From assembly GCA_037974965.1 (NCBI GenBank), contig JBBPFI010000008.1, forward strand, positions 868,001-932,000: a stretch of 64,000 nt of DNA. The letters are read 5' to 3'. Origin of the DNA: Dacryopinax spathularia (taxonomy: Eukaryota > Basidiomycota > Dacrymycetes > Dacrymycetales > Dacrymycetaceae). Each line of letters opens with the position of its first letter. The first letter of the stretch is position 1. The notes under the pieces are model-generated. The model did no database searches, was not told the origin of the DNA, and saw only the letters and a list, made by a program, of their open reading frames with translations. The position numbers were made by a program, and so were the translations under genes. Shown one piece after another: positions 1-12,054 of the stretch.

Positions 1-1767
1 CGCCGAACAGCTCTTGCCGCCGCAGAAAGTGCTTCATGGCAGGAAGTGGAGGATCTGATCTCCCGCGAGTCAGACATGAAAGGAGAAACTGCTGTGCTCC
101 TAGCACGACTCGGCGTTCTGGAGACTGAAACGACCAGGCTCAATGACTTGCTTCACCACACAAAGAATCGCTACAATGCCGTGGCTGCTTCCTTACAGGA
201 CGTAGATCGACTCCTGAAAGTCATCGACTCTGCTGGCTTTCCCATGCAAGATCTCCCCTCTGACATCGCCCGAATTATCTTTGAACAAGCTGCAAGCGAG
301 GATCACCAGTTCAAAAACATTGCCATGAGCGTGTGCAAGGCCTGGCGGGCTATCGTTTACTCCACCCCGTCTTTCTGGCGCCGCATCGAGGTCACATTAA
401 ACGATATCACCCCGCCAACGGTAGAAAACTTGCGCACAGCGCTCACGTGCGGAGGTGACTCAGGTCTCGAGTTGCACCTGCTGTTCAACGCGTTAAGGCA
501 GAACCCCAACCGTCACGCTCATCTCCCGTCTTCTCCCTACACACCTCAGAGATATGATTCCTCCCGCACGCGAAGCTATCCTCAAGTAGACTGGTTTTCC
601 CATACTTGGCCAGGAGCCCACCCCGACGTTTGGCAGAATGAATACCGACATCATTGGCTCTCCCCTCCAGCCGAGAACTCCTGGGGGCAGTGCAACTACG
701 AGCATACCATGGAGGCAGTCAATCGGATCGCTCCCCATCTGCATCGCTGTACCAAGCTCTTCTGGGACGTATCCTCGCGTTCCCGAGGCTTCTGGACGTG
801 GGACGCGTGTTGGCTCGCGCGGAGGATGGAACTGGTGGACTTCTCGCGATTGGTCGTCCTGCGCGTTGACCTCTTGGCGCTCCTTCCAAATGCGGACGGT
901 CATCATGAAAGGGCAATCAGCATCATATGCCGCGCAGCTTCGAATCTCGGCCGACTTTCCATGCGCCACTCGCTCTGGCATCCGCTGACCACCACGTCAT
1001 TGGATTGTCTCGAACTGACTGATTGTTCTCCAACGCTTAACGAACTCTTGGACTGTCTCTCCATGCAGAAATCGCTTCGTACTCTCAAACTCTGGCAAGT
1101 CTTTCCTACCTTTGCCAGAACACAACCCATCGACGACGCTGCTGGATGGTCGACGTCGTGGTCTGTTGCCCGACCCGTCCTCTTACCACAACTGAAAGAG
1201 TTCTTCCATTATGCGCGACCACTTGACTATGCTAGCTCTGCTGGATCCGATGCATTCCTCTCAAAACTCGCTTGCCCGCAACTGGGACGTGCCATAATCA
1301 AGACGACAGCCTGGGCAACAACCCTGGACGATACTATCTCGTTCTTCGTCCGCTCGCCTGCGCTGGACCAGCTTGCACTTGGAATCTCATCAGCCAATGA
1401 CCTTCGACCTGTCTTCCAAGCTCTCCCTTCCGTTCGAGATTTCGTTGGTATTCATGAGCAACGTACTTACGACGCAATTGGTTTGGACACGGTCTTTTTC
1501 GACTCATCTGCTTCCCTTGGCTACCTCGACGCATTGGAGCATGTATCCTTAACATTCGCCTGCGACCAAGTCCGCCTGCGCGATTGGCTGGAAGCGCGGA
1601 TCAACACAGGCAGGGCAATCAAGTCCTTCTCTTGCTACCCTCCAGTAGTTGTAGGCGCCTGGGGGTCGGAAACCGACGATCAAACATGGACGACAACACT
1701 GGAAACGTTACCTGTGGAGAATAAGGCTGTCGAGTGGATTAAAGAGATTGACTGGCCGTTTATGTAG
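1..1767 (+). CDS. F-box-like protein 1 (5' partial)
   Basis: The reading frame is open to the left edge and ends with TAG at 1765-1767, giving 588 visible residues. The residues before the first ATG align with the second F-box gene, so the true start lies outside the window. Visible order: an N-terminal coiled coil, an F-box-like stretch at about residues 83-130 (core LPSDIARIIFEQAAS, then a VCKAWR segment), then about 450 residues of degenerate leucine-rich repeats, ending in AVEWIKEIDWPFM. The family normally links substrates to an SCF ubiquitin ligase through Skp1; the substrate cannot be inferred. It is the first of four tandem paralogues and pairs with the next gene by its coiled coil and its C-terminal WPF motif. 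No introns are seen. Confidence 0.85.
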   Translation, partial: RRTALAAAESASWQEVEDLISRESDMKGETAVLLARLGVLETETTRLNDLLHHTKNRYNAVAASLQDVDRLLKVIDSAGFPMQDLPSDIARIIFEQAASEDHQFKNIAMSVCKAWRAIVYSTPSFWRRIEVTLNDITPPTVENLRTALTCGGDSGLELHLLFNALRQNPNRHAHLPSSPYTPQRYDSSRTRSYPQVDWFSHTWPGAHPDVWQNEYRHHWLSPPAENSWGQCNYEHTMEAVNRIAPHLHRCTKLFWDVSSRSRGFWTWDACWLARRMELVDFSRLVVLRVDLLALLPNADGHHERAISIICRAASNLGRLSMRHSLWHPLTTTSLDCLELTDCSPTLNELLDCLSMQKSLRTLKLWQVFPTFARTQPIDDAAGWSTSWSVARPVLLPQLKEFFHYARPLDYASSAGSDAFLSKLACPQLGRAIIKTTAWATTLDDTISFFVRSPALDQLALGISSANDLRPVFQALPSVRDFVGIHEQRTYDAIGLDTVFFDSSASLGYLDALEHVSLTFACDQVRLRDWLEARINTGRAIKSFSCYPPVVVGAWGSETDDQTWTTTLETLPVENKAVEWIKEIDWPFM

Positions 1768-2063
1768 CTCAGGAAGGTTACAGTAGTGCATACAATTACA
1801 TGATCATTGTAATGCCCGGCTCTGAATCCATGTATTGATCTCCAAACCTTTGCTCTCGAAGTTAGGCTCATTCCAACGCTGTTGGAGCCTGCCAGGTCAT
1901 TTGCGGCCACAAGTACGACCCTGAAAGAAGCACCACCTCGAGGCCGCAGAAGGACTCTTTCACGTGCTACCCTCATTCAGATTGTGCCAGCAGGTCGTAG
2001 GCCTGCGGCTGGCTTGCTCGGCCCATCCACTGCAGCCCGCGTAGAAGGTCAAACATCGTTGCT

Positions 2064-3829
2064 ATGCCTCGGGATCGGCAATGGGTTGATGATCTCCGAG
2101 CACAGCGGCCTCGCCTGCTTCACCGCCAAGCCGCTCTGGCAGCTGCCCAAGCGGCAGCCTCGAAGGAGCGAGAGTCCCTCAGCACCCGGAGATTCCAGCT
2201 TGCCAAGGAGACCGCACTGCTGAAAGAACGGTTGAAGGAGATTGAAAGGCAAAACGAGGATCTCAATGCTTCACGACTAGACGCAAATTCGCGCTACGAC
2301 GCTGCAGCGACCAGTCTGAAGGAAGTCGAGTCATTTCTTGAAGTCATCGATCATGCTGGACTTCCTCTCCAGGAACTTCCATCCGATTTACTCCGTCTCA
2401 TTATGGAACAAGCTGCCAGCGAGGACCCGCACTTCAGATGGGTTGCAATGGAAGTTTGTAGGAAATGGCGGGAGATCGCACAATCCACGCCTTGTCTGTG
2501 GTCGCACGTTGAGATCGACTTCAACTGTACAAGCATCGTTGAGCTCAACAGGGCGCGAGTAGCCTTCAATTCCGGCGGCAACTGTTCTCTGGACCTTCGT
2601 TTATCTTTCGACCCGGTTTGCGAAGAGGAGAGATCGTCCAACGCGTCTGCCCATGACCAAGAACAAGCGCAACCCGTCCGAAACCAGCCGGTTCACCACC
2701 TCGATTGGTTCACACATTCTTGGCGGCCCGGAAGGGGGAAGTGGGCTACAGAATATGCCACAGGTTGGGGTCCAGCTCCTGCCGTGTACGGGATGGAGGG
2801 CAACCACGAGCTTACGTGGGACCTCATAGGCATCCTGGTCCCTCACTTGTCCCGAGTCACGAAACTTTATTGGCAGATCTCCGACGCCACTTCGAGTTCT
2901 TGGACATGGGATGCATGTTGGATCGCACGACAGATGATGACAGTCGAACTTCCTCGTCTAACCGTCCTCCGCATCGACCTCAATGGCCTCATTCCGAAAC
3001 GCGACGGTCACCACGAGCGAGCTATTCGGACGATATGCGGCGCGTCAGTAAATCTTGCTCGGTTATCGCTGCGTCACTCATATTGGTTCCCGTTGGCGTC
3101 GACGTCCCTGGAGTGCCTCGAACTCACTGACAGCCGCCCTAGTATGAAGGAGCTCCTAGAATGCCTATCTTCCCAGAAGAATTTACGAGTTCTGCGACTC
3201 TGGCAAGCGCTTCCGCCGACAATGACCTTCGAAGCCAGCGATGTTCCACCCATTGTTCAGTTGCCGAGCTTGAAGGAGTTCTTCCATTGCTCCCAGTACG
3301 ACGAAAACGCAGAGGTGGATGGATTCCTCCTTTCTCGGTTGGCCTGTCCTCAATTACATCGTGCGATCATCAAGAGTCACACCTGGGAACACATCGTGGG
3401 CGATATGGTGTCTTTTTTCTTGCGCGCGCCGCATCTCGAACAGGTCGCGCTAGGGCTTTCATCCGCTACTCACCTTCTGAGCGTGTTCCAAGCCCTTCAA
3501 TCAGTTCACGATTTCGTTGGGATCGATCTCGATAACGGCTGGGGTTCTCGCGAGCCAGCAGACTTTTTTGCGGCGGCATCCGCACCGGGCGCGTTGGATA
3601 GATTGGAGCGGGCATCGATCCTTCTGCCATGCACGGACGCGACTTACGTGCGTGGTTAAGGGATCGCGAAAACAGCGGACGTCCCCTGAAAGCGTTCTAT
3701 GGTTGGTCTGCATGGGGGGACTGGGGACAGCTCTCCGCGCAGGAGCTACGAGCGGCGGCATTCGAGGACTTGGGCGTGAAGAACGAGGCGGTGGAGTGGT
3801 TGCGGGAAACAAATTGGCCGTTTTACTAG
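2064..3829 (+). CDS. F-box-like protein 2, with a one-base frame change near its end
   Basis: Starts at ATG 2064. The first frame runs to a stop at 3657-3659, but the conserved C-terminus (RAWLRDREN... to NEAVEWLRETNWPFY) continues in another frame to 3829. Compared with paralogue 1, the stretch between LE and the WL motif is 41 nt instead of 42, so one base appears missing between about 3610 and 3650. No GT-AG intron fits there. Order: coiled coil (about 20-95), F-box (about 102-150, LPSDLLRLIMEQAAS), then leucine-rich repeats. It is either a recently damaged gene with a shortened C-terminus or a sequence error; the rest looks well preserved. Role by family: SCF adaptor, substrate unknown. 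Confidence 0.75.
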
Positions 3830-4639
3830 GCTGGCTTGTCGTGTAGTACGTTTTGCCGGGGGACTAGTGGCCTGGGTACATATTCGAACAAAAGAACGGG
3901 GATCGTGCCCACTCCGCCGTAAATGAACGCGTCTGCGCGACGCGTCTGGCGCAGATCACGTGCACCTCCTGATCATTCCAAGCAGACGGTACCAACTCTG
4001 TATCCCGAAGCACCCTCCTCAGATTGTACCCTCCGCTCCACCCTCACCCTGTCCGACCAGACTCGGTACAGTAGTATACTGCAACCAAGATGAAGCCTGC
4101 GAACACGCGTAAACCGACCCAACTACGTCGAGATCCGGATCTACTCGGGCATGCAGGGAGTCACGAGTTGAGATAAAGAGGGAAGCATACGGAATGCGGC
4201 TACTTCTTGCGCGGGGCCCACAAGGTTCGCATGCTGTCTCTGCCGAACTCGGGCTATCCGCTCAGTACGATTCTTCGAAAGAAGAGTCCAAGACGAATCT
4301 ACACGAGCTGTTGGGGACCATATTTGGCGATGTGACTGTTCGGCGCAGACATCGAGGCCGTGATGTGACTGTGCCGTCTGATGACGGGACGCAATCGAAC
4401 ATGCCGCATCCTCGCGCTATTGCTGCTTTCAGCGTCCTGGTCTTTCCGCGACTCGATTCTAGGACTTCACCGTGCGCAATTCTGCTGGATCATAAGTTTT
4501 GTGTGACTGGAAGCTAGTCGAGGTGCGTCTCGATATAAAGCCACGGCATAGTGGACGTGCTGCTTACGATCTATCAGCTTCCGAAGTAATATCGCGCTGG
4601 ACTTCACCACCTTCAGTCGCTCGAACCCATCTCACCGAC
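3830..4639. other. Intergenic region upstream of F-box gene 3
   Basis: About 810 nt with no supportable gene. Around 4328-4400 there are two copies of GTGACTGT, followed by GCCGTCTGATGACGGGAC and a CAATCG block. A similar arrangement lies upstream of F-box gene 4 at about 7028-7105, so promoter sequence was probably copied together with the gene. Confidence 0.5.
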
Positions 4640-6363
4640 ATGACAACCCGAAGTGCTTGGCTTCAGTACGTGAACGATGAACGCTCCCGTTTGGAGCGAC
4701 TTTGCGTACAACTGCAAAGTGCTGTGGACGCGTCATGGGTGCGGCAGGATGAGATCGATGCTCAGGCTCGCATTGCTGCGGACGAGCTATCGACACTACA
4801 CGACAAGATCAAGGAGTTGACTGTCCTGCGGGAAAGTCTATTCCGCGAACAAGACGCGGTGCGAGCCGAACGTAAAAGCCACGTCGACGCGCTTGCGGCA
4901 GCGCGCACACATCTGCACGAGTTCGACTACGCCGAGCTGCGAATTCAAGACTTCCCGTACGATATCCTCCGGCTAATCTTCCAGCACGCGACGTGCTCAG
5001 TGCGCCGGTTCGCTGGACCGCCATGGCCGTTTGCCGCGAATGGCGTGCTGTGGCCCTATCCACCCCGTCCCTTTGGTCACACATCAAGGTTTCGCTCTGG
5101 TCTCCGTCCGAATCGAGCTTCCAAGCAGCCTGCCGAGCATTTGAACTGAGCGGCCACAGGCCTGTCCATCTGGTGCTGCACTTCGCTCGCCATCATTCGC
5201 GCCGGCATACTTCGCAGGCTACCCTAAACGCCTGGGAAGAAGAGGCTGCGCCCTGTGCAGACTATCAGTTAGCATGCGAATATGTGGATCAAGTTGGCCG
5301 ACATATCGAACGATGCCAAAATTTAACTTGGGACGCATCGTATTTCTGCAACTCTTGGGCGCCATGGACTCTCTCTCTCGCAGCACACTGGTTGTACCGC
5401 AGGATACAACGGGCAAACTTCAAGAACTTGCAGCGACTTAGGGTGGTCCTCTCGGACAACTCCGGCAGTGCGCATAGAACCCAACACGATGCACTTCCGG
5501 TACTTCTCAACGGGGCAACGACATTGGTCGAGCTTGCGCTTACTTCTTGCCACTGGCAGTCTCTTTGTACGGTCTCCCTCAGAGTCCTAGAGCTCACGAA
5601 TTGCAGTACATCTCTAGACATCATCTTGGCGTCCCTGGCTTCGCAAAAGTGCCTTACGTGTCTCAAGATCAAGAATCTCCAATTGGGGGCGACGGCTGCC
5701 CCTTCGAGCTCGGACGACGGATCGGCTGCCTCAAGCGAGGATGCTGGCTCCCCAGTTGTCCTGGAGCGTCTACAGTATCTATGGTATACGCAGTACTTGG
5801 GATCGTCCACTCTATGTCTTCTCGAGCGACTCTCGTGCCCGGTCCTGACTCGCGCGGTCATTCAGCACATGGGTGGAAGGGGTTGTCAATGTTCGGCCGT
5901 GCAATGGAACCTCTATTCCAGGGCTCCTCTACTCAGGGAGCTGGCGCTTAGTCAGCCTTGGGAGAATGTGGAACTTATTTTCGGACATCTGACTTCGCTC
6001 CGTAATCTCTGGTGCATGGTTTCGAACAACGAGGGATATTACGCGCATATATCCCACTTATACGAGTCTCTATCGTCAGATGGAATCCTACCGGAACTGC
6101 GACATCTTTCGCTCATTGAAACAAGCTCTGCAGATATTGTTCTGGAGACGATACGGAACCGTATTGCATCTGGTAGCCGAACGCTGCGGTATCTCTCATG
6201 CACTGCCGAGCGCCCGCAGGCCAACGGTGGAAGCGAGAAGTGGGACCCGTCGACGTTAGCTCCGACGTTGCGCGACTTGGGCATTCAACTGGTTGAAGAG
6301 ACTGGATGGACGGAGGAGGAGTTGCACTGGCGGAGAGGAACGTCAGAAGCAGACGATGAGTAA
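4640..6363 (+). CDS. F-box-like protein 3, with a one-base frame change in the F-box
   Basis: Start ATG 4640 (MTTRSAWLQYVNDER) is set by alignment to paralogue 4 (MTDRNTWLEEVKEER). A coiled coil covers about residues 10-95, and the F-box begins LRIQDFPYDILRLIFQHA at about residue 99. The frame then changes: RWTAMAVCREWRAV and everything downstream to 6363 lie in another frame. The interval is 26 nt against 27 in paralogue 4, so one base is missing between about 4988 and 5016. The downstream frame encodes about 450 residues of leucine-rich repeat with an acidic Ser-rich insert (SSDDGSAASSEDAGS), and a C-terminus (ETGWTEEELHWRRG) matching paralogue 4. It is a fresh pseudogene or a sequence error. 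No intron consensus resolves it. Confidence 0.75.
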
Positions 6364-7359
6364 GCGACCTCTACAGGATCCTCGGCTTCTTAGACTACGC
6401 GTAGTTATGTGGATGATCATTCATGCTTTGGCGGAGTGGAACGTTGCACGCTACGCACTTTACTGTACGCTGCTGTCGAGCGACCGGTGGGGCGGCGCCT
6501 CGAGCCTCCCGCGTTGATAGCACGGGACGCGGGCTGGGCGGGCTCAAAAGGGGTGTCACGTAACAGCGAAGTGCGATGGTTCCTTACCCAAAGCGTCACT
6601 TCCTCGCTCATCGGCACCGAACAGCACGAACAGATATCTGTTTGTGCTCCTTGCGTAATGTCGTGATGAGTTGATCATCCAGCAGCAATCATATCCATTA
6701 CCCCATACATCCTTGTCCCATTACTCGCCAATACAAGTTCGCAGCACCTCGCCGATCGCGAAGGCGTCCAACAACCCCCATGGCGCTTGGGGAGCGGACA
6801 GCTCCAGCAGACAATCACATGAACGACTATAGGCCGCTTACGATCGAGATAAGGGGAAGCGATGGGACGGGGAAGGTGCGGTAGGGCGGTGAAGGGAGTG
6901 TACCAGGTGCGCACGGTTCTTCGAGCCGACCTGCGCACCCTGGCTCAACGATTCCCAAAAAGTAGTGCCTTTGTCAGTCACCACATTGTAAAGGGCTTGC
7001 TGCCTCATGGCATTCGAACTCGCATGTCGATGTGACTGTTTGTGTCATAGCAGAAGCGCGTCTGACTGTGCCGTCTCTTCTCTACAACGAGGCAATCGGT
7101 CGTTCTCCACATCAGCAGTACTGAATACGACCGTTCTCGCTCTTCTAGAAGACTTCTGTAACTGGTGTTGCCGGCTGTCCGGAAGCCGCGGGCCCTCACA
7201 CCATTTAGCACGGTACACGTAAAGCGGCGTGACTGTGCCTATCGAACGAGATACGTCGGTACGTATATCAGCTCTCAGGCTCAGGTCCAGTGTTGACCCG
7301 CGGAGTCTAGTTGAAAGTCGACGCGCCCTGTATCCACCGTCTTGGCTGTCCCCTACAAT
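6364..7359. other. Intergenic region upstream of F-box gene 4
   Basis: About 1 kb without a supportable gene. The only structure seen is the block at about 7028-7105 (GTGACTGT, later GACTGTGCCGTCT, then GAGGCAATCGG), which resembles the upstream region of F-box gene 3, and a further GTGACTGTGCC at about 7229. Confidence 0.5.
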
Positions 7360-9126
7360 ATGACCGACCGCAATACCTGGCTGGAGGAAGTGAAGGAAGA
7401 ACGAATCCACCTTCAGCGATTATGCGATCAACTGCAAGAGGTTGAAGATGCCTCTTGGACTGAGCAAGCTCGAGTCGACGCGGAGGTCAATGCCATAGCT
7501 GACCAGCTCTCGACCCTACAAGACAGGATCAACGTCTTGCAGATAACTCGCGACAGGCTGTTTCGTCAGCAGGACGATCTGCGACTTGAACGGACCACTC
7601 GACTCAAGGCTATCGACAAAGCCAAGGGCCGCTTGCGCGAACTCAGCTATGCTTACTTGCGTATCCAAGACTTACCCTCCGACATTCTTCGCACGATCTT
7701 CCACTTGGCCATTGAGTTCGATGCGGAGTTCTGCTGGACGATCTCAGCCGTTTGCCGGGACTGGCGCGCGCTAGTTATTGAGACGTCTTCGTTCTGGAGT
7801 CGTCTCCACGTGCAATTGTTACACCCATCTCTGCAACGCCTCCGAAAGACCAGTCATCAACTCGCTCTCAGTCGGAACTGCCCGCTCTTTGTGACCCTGG
7901 ATTTCAATTCGTGTGATCCCAATGTTGCCGTCGGACACGATGGCTGGCCTCAAGCGGAAGATCCGTCATGGTCGATCTCTGGGCTGCCCTGCGATTACGT
8001 GGACGAGACGGCTGCCCACCTGCACCGTAGCGAGAGAATGTTGTGGGATGCTCGCACGACGCGGCCCACATCTCCTCCCGGCGCCGCTTACTGGGCAGCG
8101 ATCTTGCTCGCTAGGAGAATCAAGATTTCTGGCTTGACCACGCTCAGGCGACTCCACATAGCTCAACAGCCTTACGGACCCTTTGCTACATGGCAGCCAA
8201 GGAAAGATCAGGAATCCCCGCTCAATATGCTGGTTGAGGCGGCTCCAAATCTTACCCAACTCTCCCTCATGGGTTGTGCCTGGCCCCAAATTGGCAACAC
8301 TCAATCGCTGAAGACGCTGAACATAGTGAACTGCTCTGTGGACATGGACCTTCTTTTGTCAGCTCTAGCTGCGCAACCGCATCTCGTCTATCTGAAAATC
8401 GCGAGGCTCTTCTGTACTTCCAAGAGGAAAGGGGGAAAAGCCTTATCTCGCCGGGCTTCCCGCAGCGGTTCTTCGACCCACGATGCTCAAGGACCATCGC
8501 CATCGACAGCGCCTTTGATTACTTTGCATTCGTTGCAATATCTGTTTTACGAGCAAACGGACACACCTTACCAGTCTTCTCCCTGTCTCCTTAACCGTTT
8601 GGCGTGCCCGGAACTTCGAAGAGCGGTCATTGCCGAGGCACCGTCGGTTCACTCTATGGAAGCCGAAAACCTTGCAAATTTCTTCGCGAGGACCCCACTA
8701 CTACGAGACCTCGCATTCAACTTGCCCCAATACGATTCGCTGCATATTGTTCTCCAGAGCTTGACTTCTCTCCGTAGTCTTCTCTTCCCCATCATAGAAC
8801 AACCTAGCTGGGAAGCTTTTCCCAGTGGCGTATGCACAGCTCTATCGACAAATGGAGCATTGCCCGAGCTCCGACATTTATCGCTCCAAATGACGTTGGA
8901 CGAAAGTGAACTCGTCAAGATGCTGGACGCTCGCATCGCGTCGGGTCGACGCACATTGCGCTCGATCTCGTGCTCGGTCGAGCGCTCAAGCCTCGACCCT
9001 GAACGAGAAAGTGGAACGCCTTCGACCTTTGAGGAGAGATTGCGCCATCTAGGGGTGCAGAGAGTCGTCGAGACTGGATGGAGTGATGAGGAGCTTCAGT
9101 GGTCGAAGGGACAACTTGACATGTAA
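7360..9126 (+). CDS. F-box-like protein 4
   Basis: A complete single-exon gene of 588 codons. ATG 7360 is preferred over an upstream in-frame TTG because MTDRNTWLEEVKEER aligns with the start of paralogue 3. A coiled coil spans about residues 10-95; the F-box starts at about 100 (LRIQDLPSDILRTIFHLA, then VCRDWRAL). The remainder is leucine-rich-repeat-like with a basic Ser-rich insert (SKRKGGKALSRRASRSGSS) where paralogue 3 has an acidic one. The C-terminus ETGWSDEELQWSKG matches paralogue 3. It is the only one of the four that is both complete and unbroken in this window. Family knowledge suggests SCF ligase substrate recognition in nucleus or cytosol. Confidence 0.9.
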   Translation: MTDRNTWLEEVKEERIHLQRLCDQLQEVEDASWTEQARVDAEVNAIADQLSTLQDRINVLQITRDRLFRQQDDLRLERTTRLKAIDKAKGRLRELSYAYLRIQDLPSDILRTIFHLAIEFDAEFCWTISAVCRDWRALVIETSSFWSRLHVQLLHPSLQRLRKTSHQLALSRNCPLFVTLDFNSCDPNVAVGHDGWPQAEDPSWSISGLPCDYVDETAAHLHRSERMLWDARTTRPTSPPGAAYWAAILLARRIKISGLTTLRRLHIAQQPYGPFATWQPRKDQESPLNMLVEAAPNLTQLSLMGCAWPQIGNTQSLKTLNIVNCSVDMDLLLSALAAQPHLVYLKIARLFCTSKRKGGKALSRRASRSGSSTHDAQGPSPSTAPLITLHSLQYLFYEQTDTPYQSSPCLLNRLACPELRRAVIAEAPSVHSMEAENLANFFARTPLLRDLAFNLPQYDSLHIVLQSLTSLRSLLFPIIEQPSWEAFPSGVCTALSTNGALPELRHLSLQMTLDESELVKMLDARIASGRRTLRSISCSVERSSLDPERESGTPSTFEERLRHLGVQRVVETGWSDEELQWSKGQLDM

Positions 9127-9332
9127 GGCTGGCGCACAAAGGTCTCACAAATATAGTACTCGGAAACGAAGTTACTATTGTAATAACCTTAGCGGATAGG
9201 GATGTTCTCTGACTACTATGTACACCAGGGAGTAGTGCCTCTTACGCCGCTCCCGATCCAGCGCAATGAGCTCCGGCGCGCGGCCCGATTGGTTCAGGGA
9301 CAGACGACATTCCTTCTTGCTTCCTTACGACC

Positions 9333-11787
9333 ATGGAGGGGCGTAATGGGTCGAAGCAGGCTCATCTCCCCCATGAGGAACTTGCCTCAGCTGATCAGAC
9401 GTCTCGACGTCCATGGCGGAGCTTGCTCAGCCTACGAACTGCCATGACCTTGGCGTGGCTAGGTATGCTCACGATCGGAATCTATGCTCCCTGCACTGTC
9501 TACCGTTTGGTACCGTTGGCGCGCTTATTTCCATCTCGACACATTGTGGATACGGGATATGCCAGGTTTCTGGGCAGGCAAACAACGGAAAATACCGTAG
9601 TCTACTTGGGTATTCCTTATGCTCAACCGCCTCTTGGTAAACGCATCATATTTGGATCTTGTTACATGTACGCAACTGAACGTCCTATCAGGACCGCTGC
9701 GCTTTCGGCAGCCCGTCCCTGTAGACACGAGTATAGTAGCGATTGGAATCCGTGACGCAACACAGTATCCCGAGTTTTGTGTGCAAGGGTATGCACCTTG
9801 GGCAGGCGAGTTGGACTCTGCAAGGCCTGGATGCTGGGCGCAGTCTAATTGACTGTCGCGTCTTAAAACAGGACCAGATGATAGAGGGGGCGCGGGCTCG
9901 GAGGATTGCTTGAAGGTCAATAGACCAATCTCTCGGCATTTAACACGCTGAAGCTCACATGTGCACAGGTGAACGTGTTCACTCCAGTGTGCGCTAGGCC
10001 CGGAGACAAGTTGCCTGTGCTGGTTTATATTCATGTGGGTACCAAATGCACCTCTGGCTCCTTCATACGGCGCTAACGGCATACTTCGGAAGGGAGGAGG
10101 ATACTTGTAAGCCGGAACCCTATTGGATAGATGCACACTTATCGCGTACAGCAACGGAAATCCGCGCAACTGGTAAGGATCCTCTGCTTTCGGTTGAACT
10201 GCGCGCAATGACTGAGTTCCTGCTGTGGCAGGCCGTTCGACCGATGGTGGGCCAGCGTACTTCCACTACATTGGATCACTAGGCTGAACTTACGATTGAA
10301 AGGGTGAACGACTGTCCGAGCTTCATCGGTAGGTGATTCCCCTCTTGCAGAGCCAACAAGGTCCTGAGTGAAGACGAGCCGTACAGGTGTACTACCGGCT
10401 GACTGCGTTCGGCTTCCTGGCCGCACCCACCGACTCCGTCGACCATAACGTGGGATTGCATGATCAGCGCGCTGCACTTCGCTGGGTCCGGGCACATATC
10501 GCGGCCTTCGGCGGAGATCCCGACAAGGTTACCATCATGGGACAGAGCGCAGGAGGCGGCAGTGTCTGGTACCAGATGCTTGCTGATCACGCGACCGGAG
10601 AACAGCTATTCCATGGAGTAATCGGCCAGAGTGTCGCCAGGACACCGACGCCCAAGCCTGAGCAGAAGGAGGTGGGCGTACGCCGACCTAGACATCGGGA
10701 GCGTTCTAGCTGACTGGCCCTACACGGTAGCCTGCGTTCCGGGCTCTCGCCGCGAAAGCTGGATGTGAGCGACAAACCATCGAGGAAAGTGTCACATGTC
10801 TACGTGAAGCCAGCATCAGTGCGATCATACGTGCATCCGATGATCTCATGAAAGAGTGAGCCAGACCTTCACCTTGCTCGTCAGGGTGGGTCACCCAATA
10901 TGACACTTGACCAGGAGCTCGCACGCTTACAATCGATGGATGCCGGTAGTGGACGGAGAGTTGATCACGGACTATCCAACCCGTTTGATGAAGGAGGGAA
11001 AATTCTCCCAAGTCAGATTGATTGTCGGGTACGAGCCCTCCTGCAATGGATTGACTAGTGGCTGAACATGGTGAGTCTAGGCATACGACAGATGATAGCG
11101 GCCCGCCGGACGGATCCCTGCGAGACACATTTAGACTGAAATTCCCTCTTGTCACGGAAGATGAACTCGACACTTACGACGGCTTGTATCCCGAGAGCCT
11201 GGAGAACCGCGCTGGATATGCTATAGGCGAGGCGACGCTGCGTTGTAGTGTAAAGTAACTCCTTTGCCCCGTCTCACCTACTCTGATAAAATGGTTCAGA
11301 CCCATCTTCTAGGTATGGCACTTGGAAGCGGATATGCGTACCGATGGAATCAACCCACTCCTCCACTCCGCCTTCCCGCCCGTGTTGGGCACAGCTCGGA
11401 TAATTGGATGATGTTCGACGGAACGGAGACCGGGTATGCGCAATCGAGCTAATGGACCTTAGCTCAAAGCTCACACGATGAAGATCGAATGGCACCACGG
11501 TTTTTCATGAGCTAACAAAGGAGCAACGAGACTTCTTCCACGAGATGCTCGCCTATTTCGTATCATTCGTTCGTTCCGGAAATCCGAACACATACAAGCT
11601 CGAACGCTCCCCGGAGTGGCCGCAGTATGGCGACATACACGAGAGGCAAGTACTTCAGCACCAGTTCCAGAGTGAACTGGAACGCGATGCCAGCGAGGGA
11701 GAGGGCACCACTGCAATCTGGCTTGAGCGCTTGGCTGAAGACGAAAAGACGAGATGCGAGGCTTTGTTCGATCTGAGCGAAAGCTGA
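9333..11787 (+). CDS. Type-B carboxylesterase/lipase family protein, multi-exon
   Basis: Pieces of a type-B carboxylesterase lie in order on one strand and splice in frame where checked. Exon 1 is 9333-9636: a hydrophobic N-terminal segment (LAWLGMLTIGIY), then YLGIPYAQPPLG. A 55-nt intron (9637-9691) leads to GPLRFRQPVPV, then SEDCLK, NVFTPVCARPG and LPVLVYIH. The exon from about 10387 holds the nucleophile elbow GQSAGG (Ser near 10546). Later exons include 10732-10855, 10915-11028 (RWMPVVDGELITDYPTRL), 11081 onward, a VGHSSDNWMMF segment that probably holds the catalytic His, and a last exon ending TGA at 11787. Exons around 9789-10386 and 11250-11510 are uncertain. The hydrophobic start suggests a secreted or membrane-anchored hydrolase; the substrate is unknown. 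It may be intact with micro-exons or slightly decayed. Confidence 0.7.
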
Positions 11788-12054
11788 GCGATACCCGCAG
11801 AAACGCTCGACACCACGGGCCTACAGTGGATTGCCGCGGCGTTTCCCCCGTTTCTCTGTTGAAATGTAGCACCCACTCGCGGGGCCGCTGTAGTTCAGAT
11901 TATAGTATAGCTTCAAAGTGAAGCTGAATGTTCCAATGGGAGATGACATTCCAGTTGTCGGAGGTGCGGCTCGGAGAAACGTCAGGGTCTTCCAGTTCAC
12001 CGCTGCTGGACGACGACGACGACGACGACGACACGACTATACCCAACTACTGTA

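Noticed and set aside
9333-11787. Calling the carboxylesterase a plain pseudogene because its frames are broken up
   Set aside because: Most breaks coincide with phase-correct GT-AG sites (for example 9637-9691, 10856-10914, 11029-11080), so small introns explain them better than decay, though two stretches remain unresolved.
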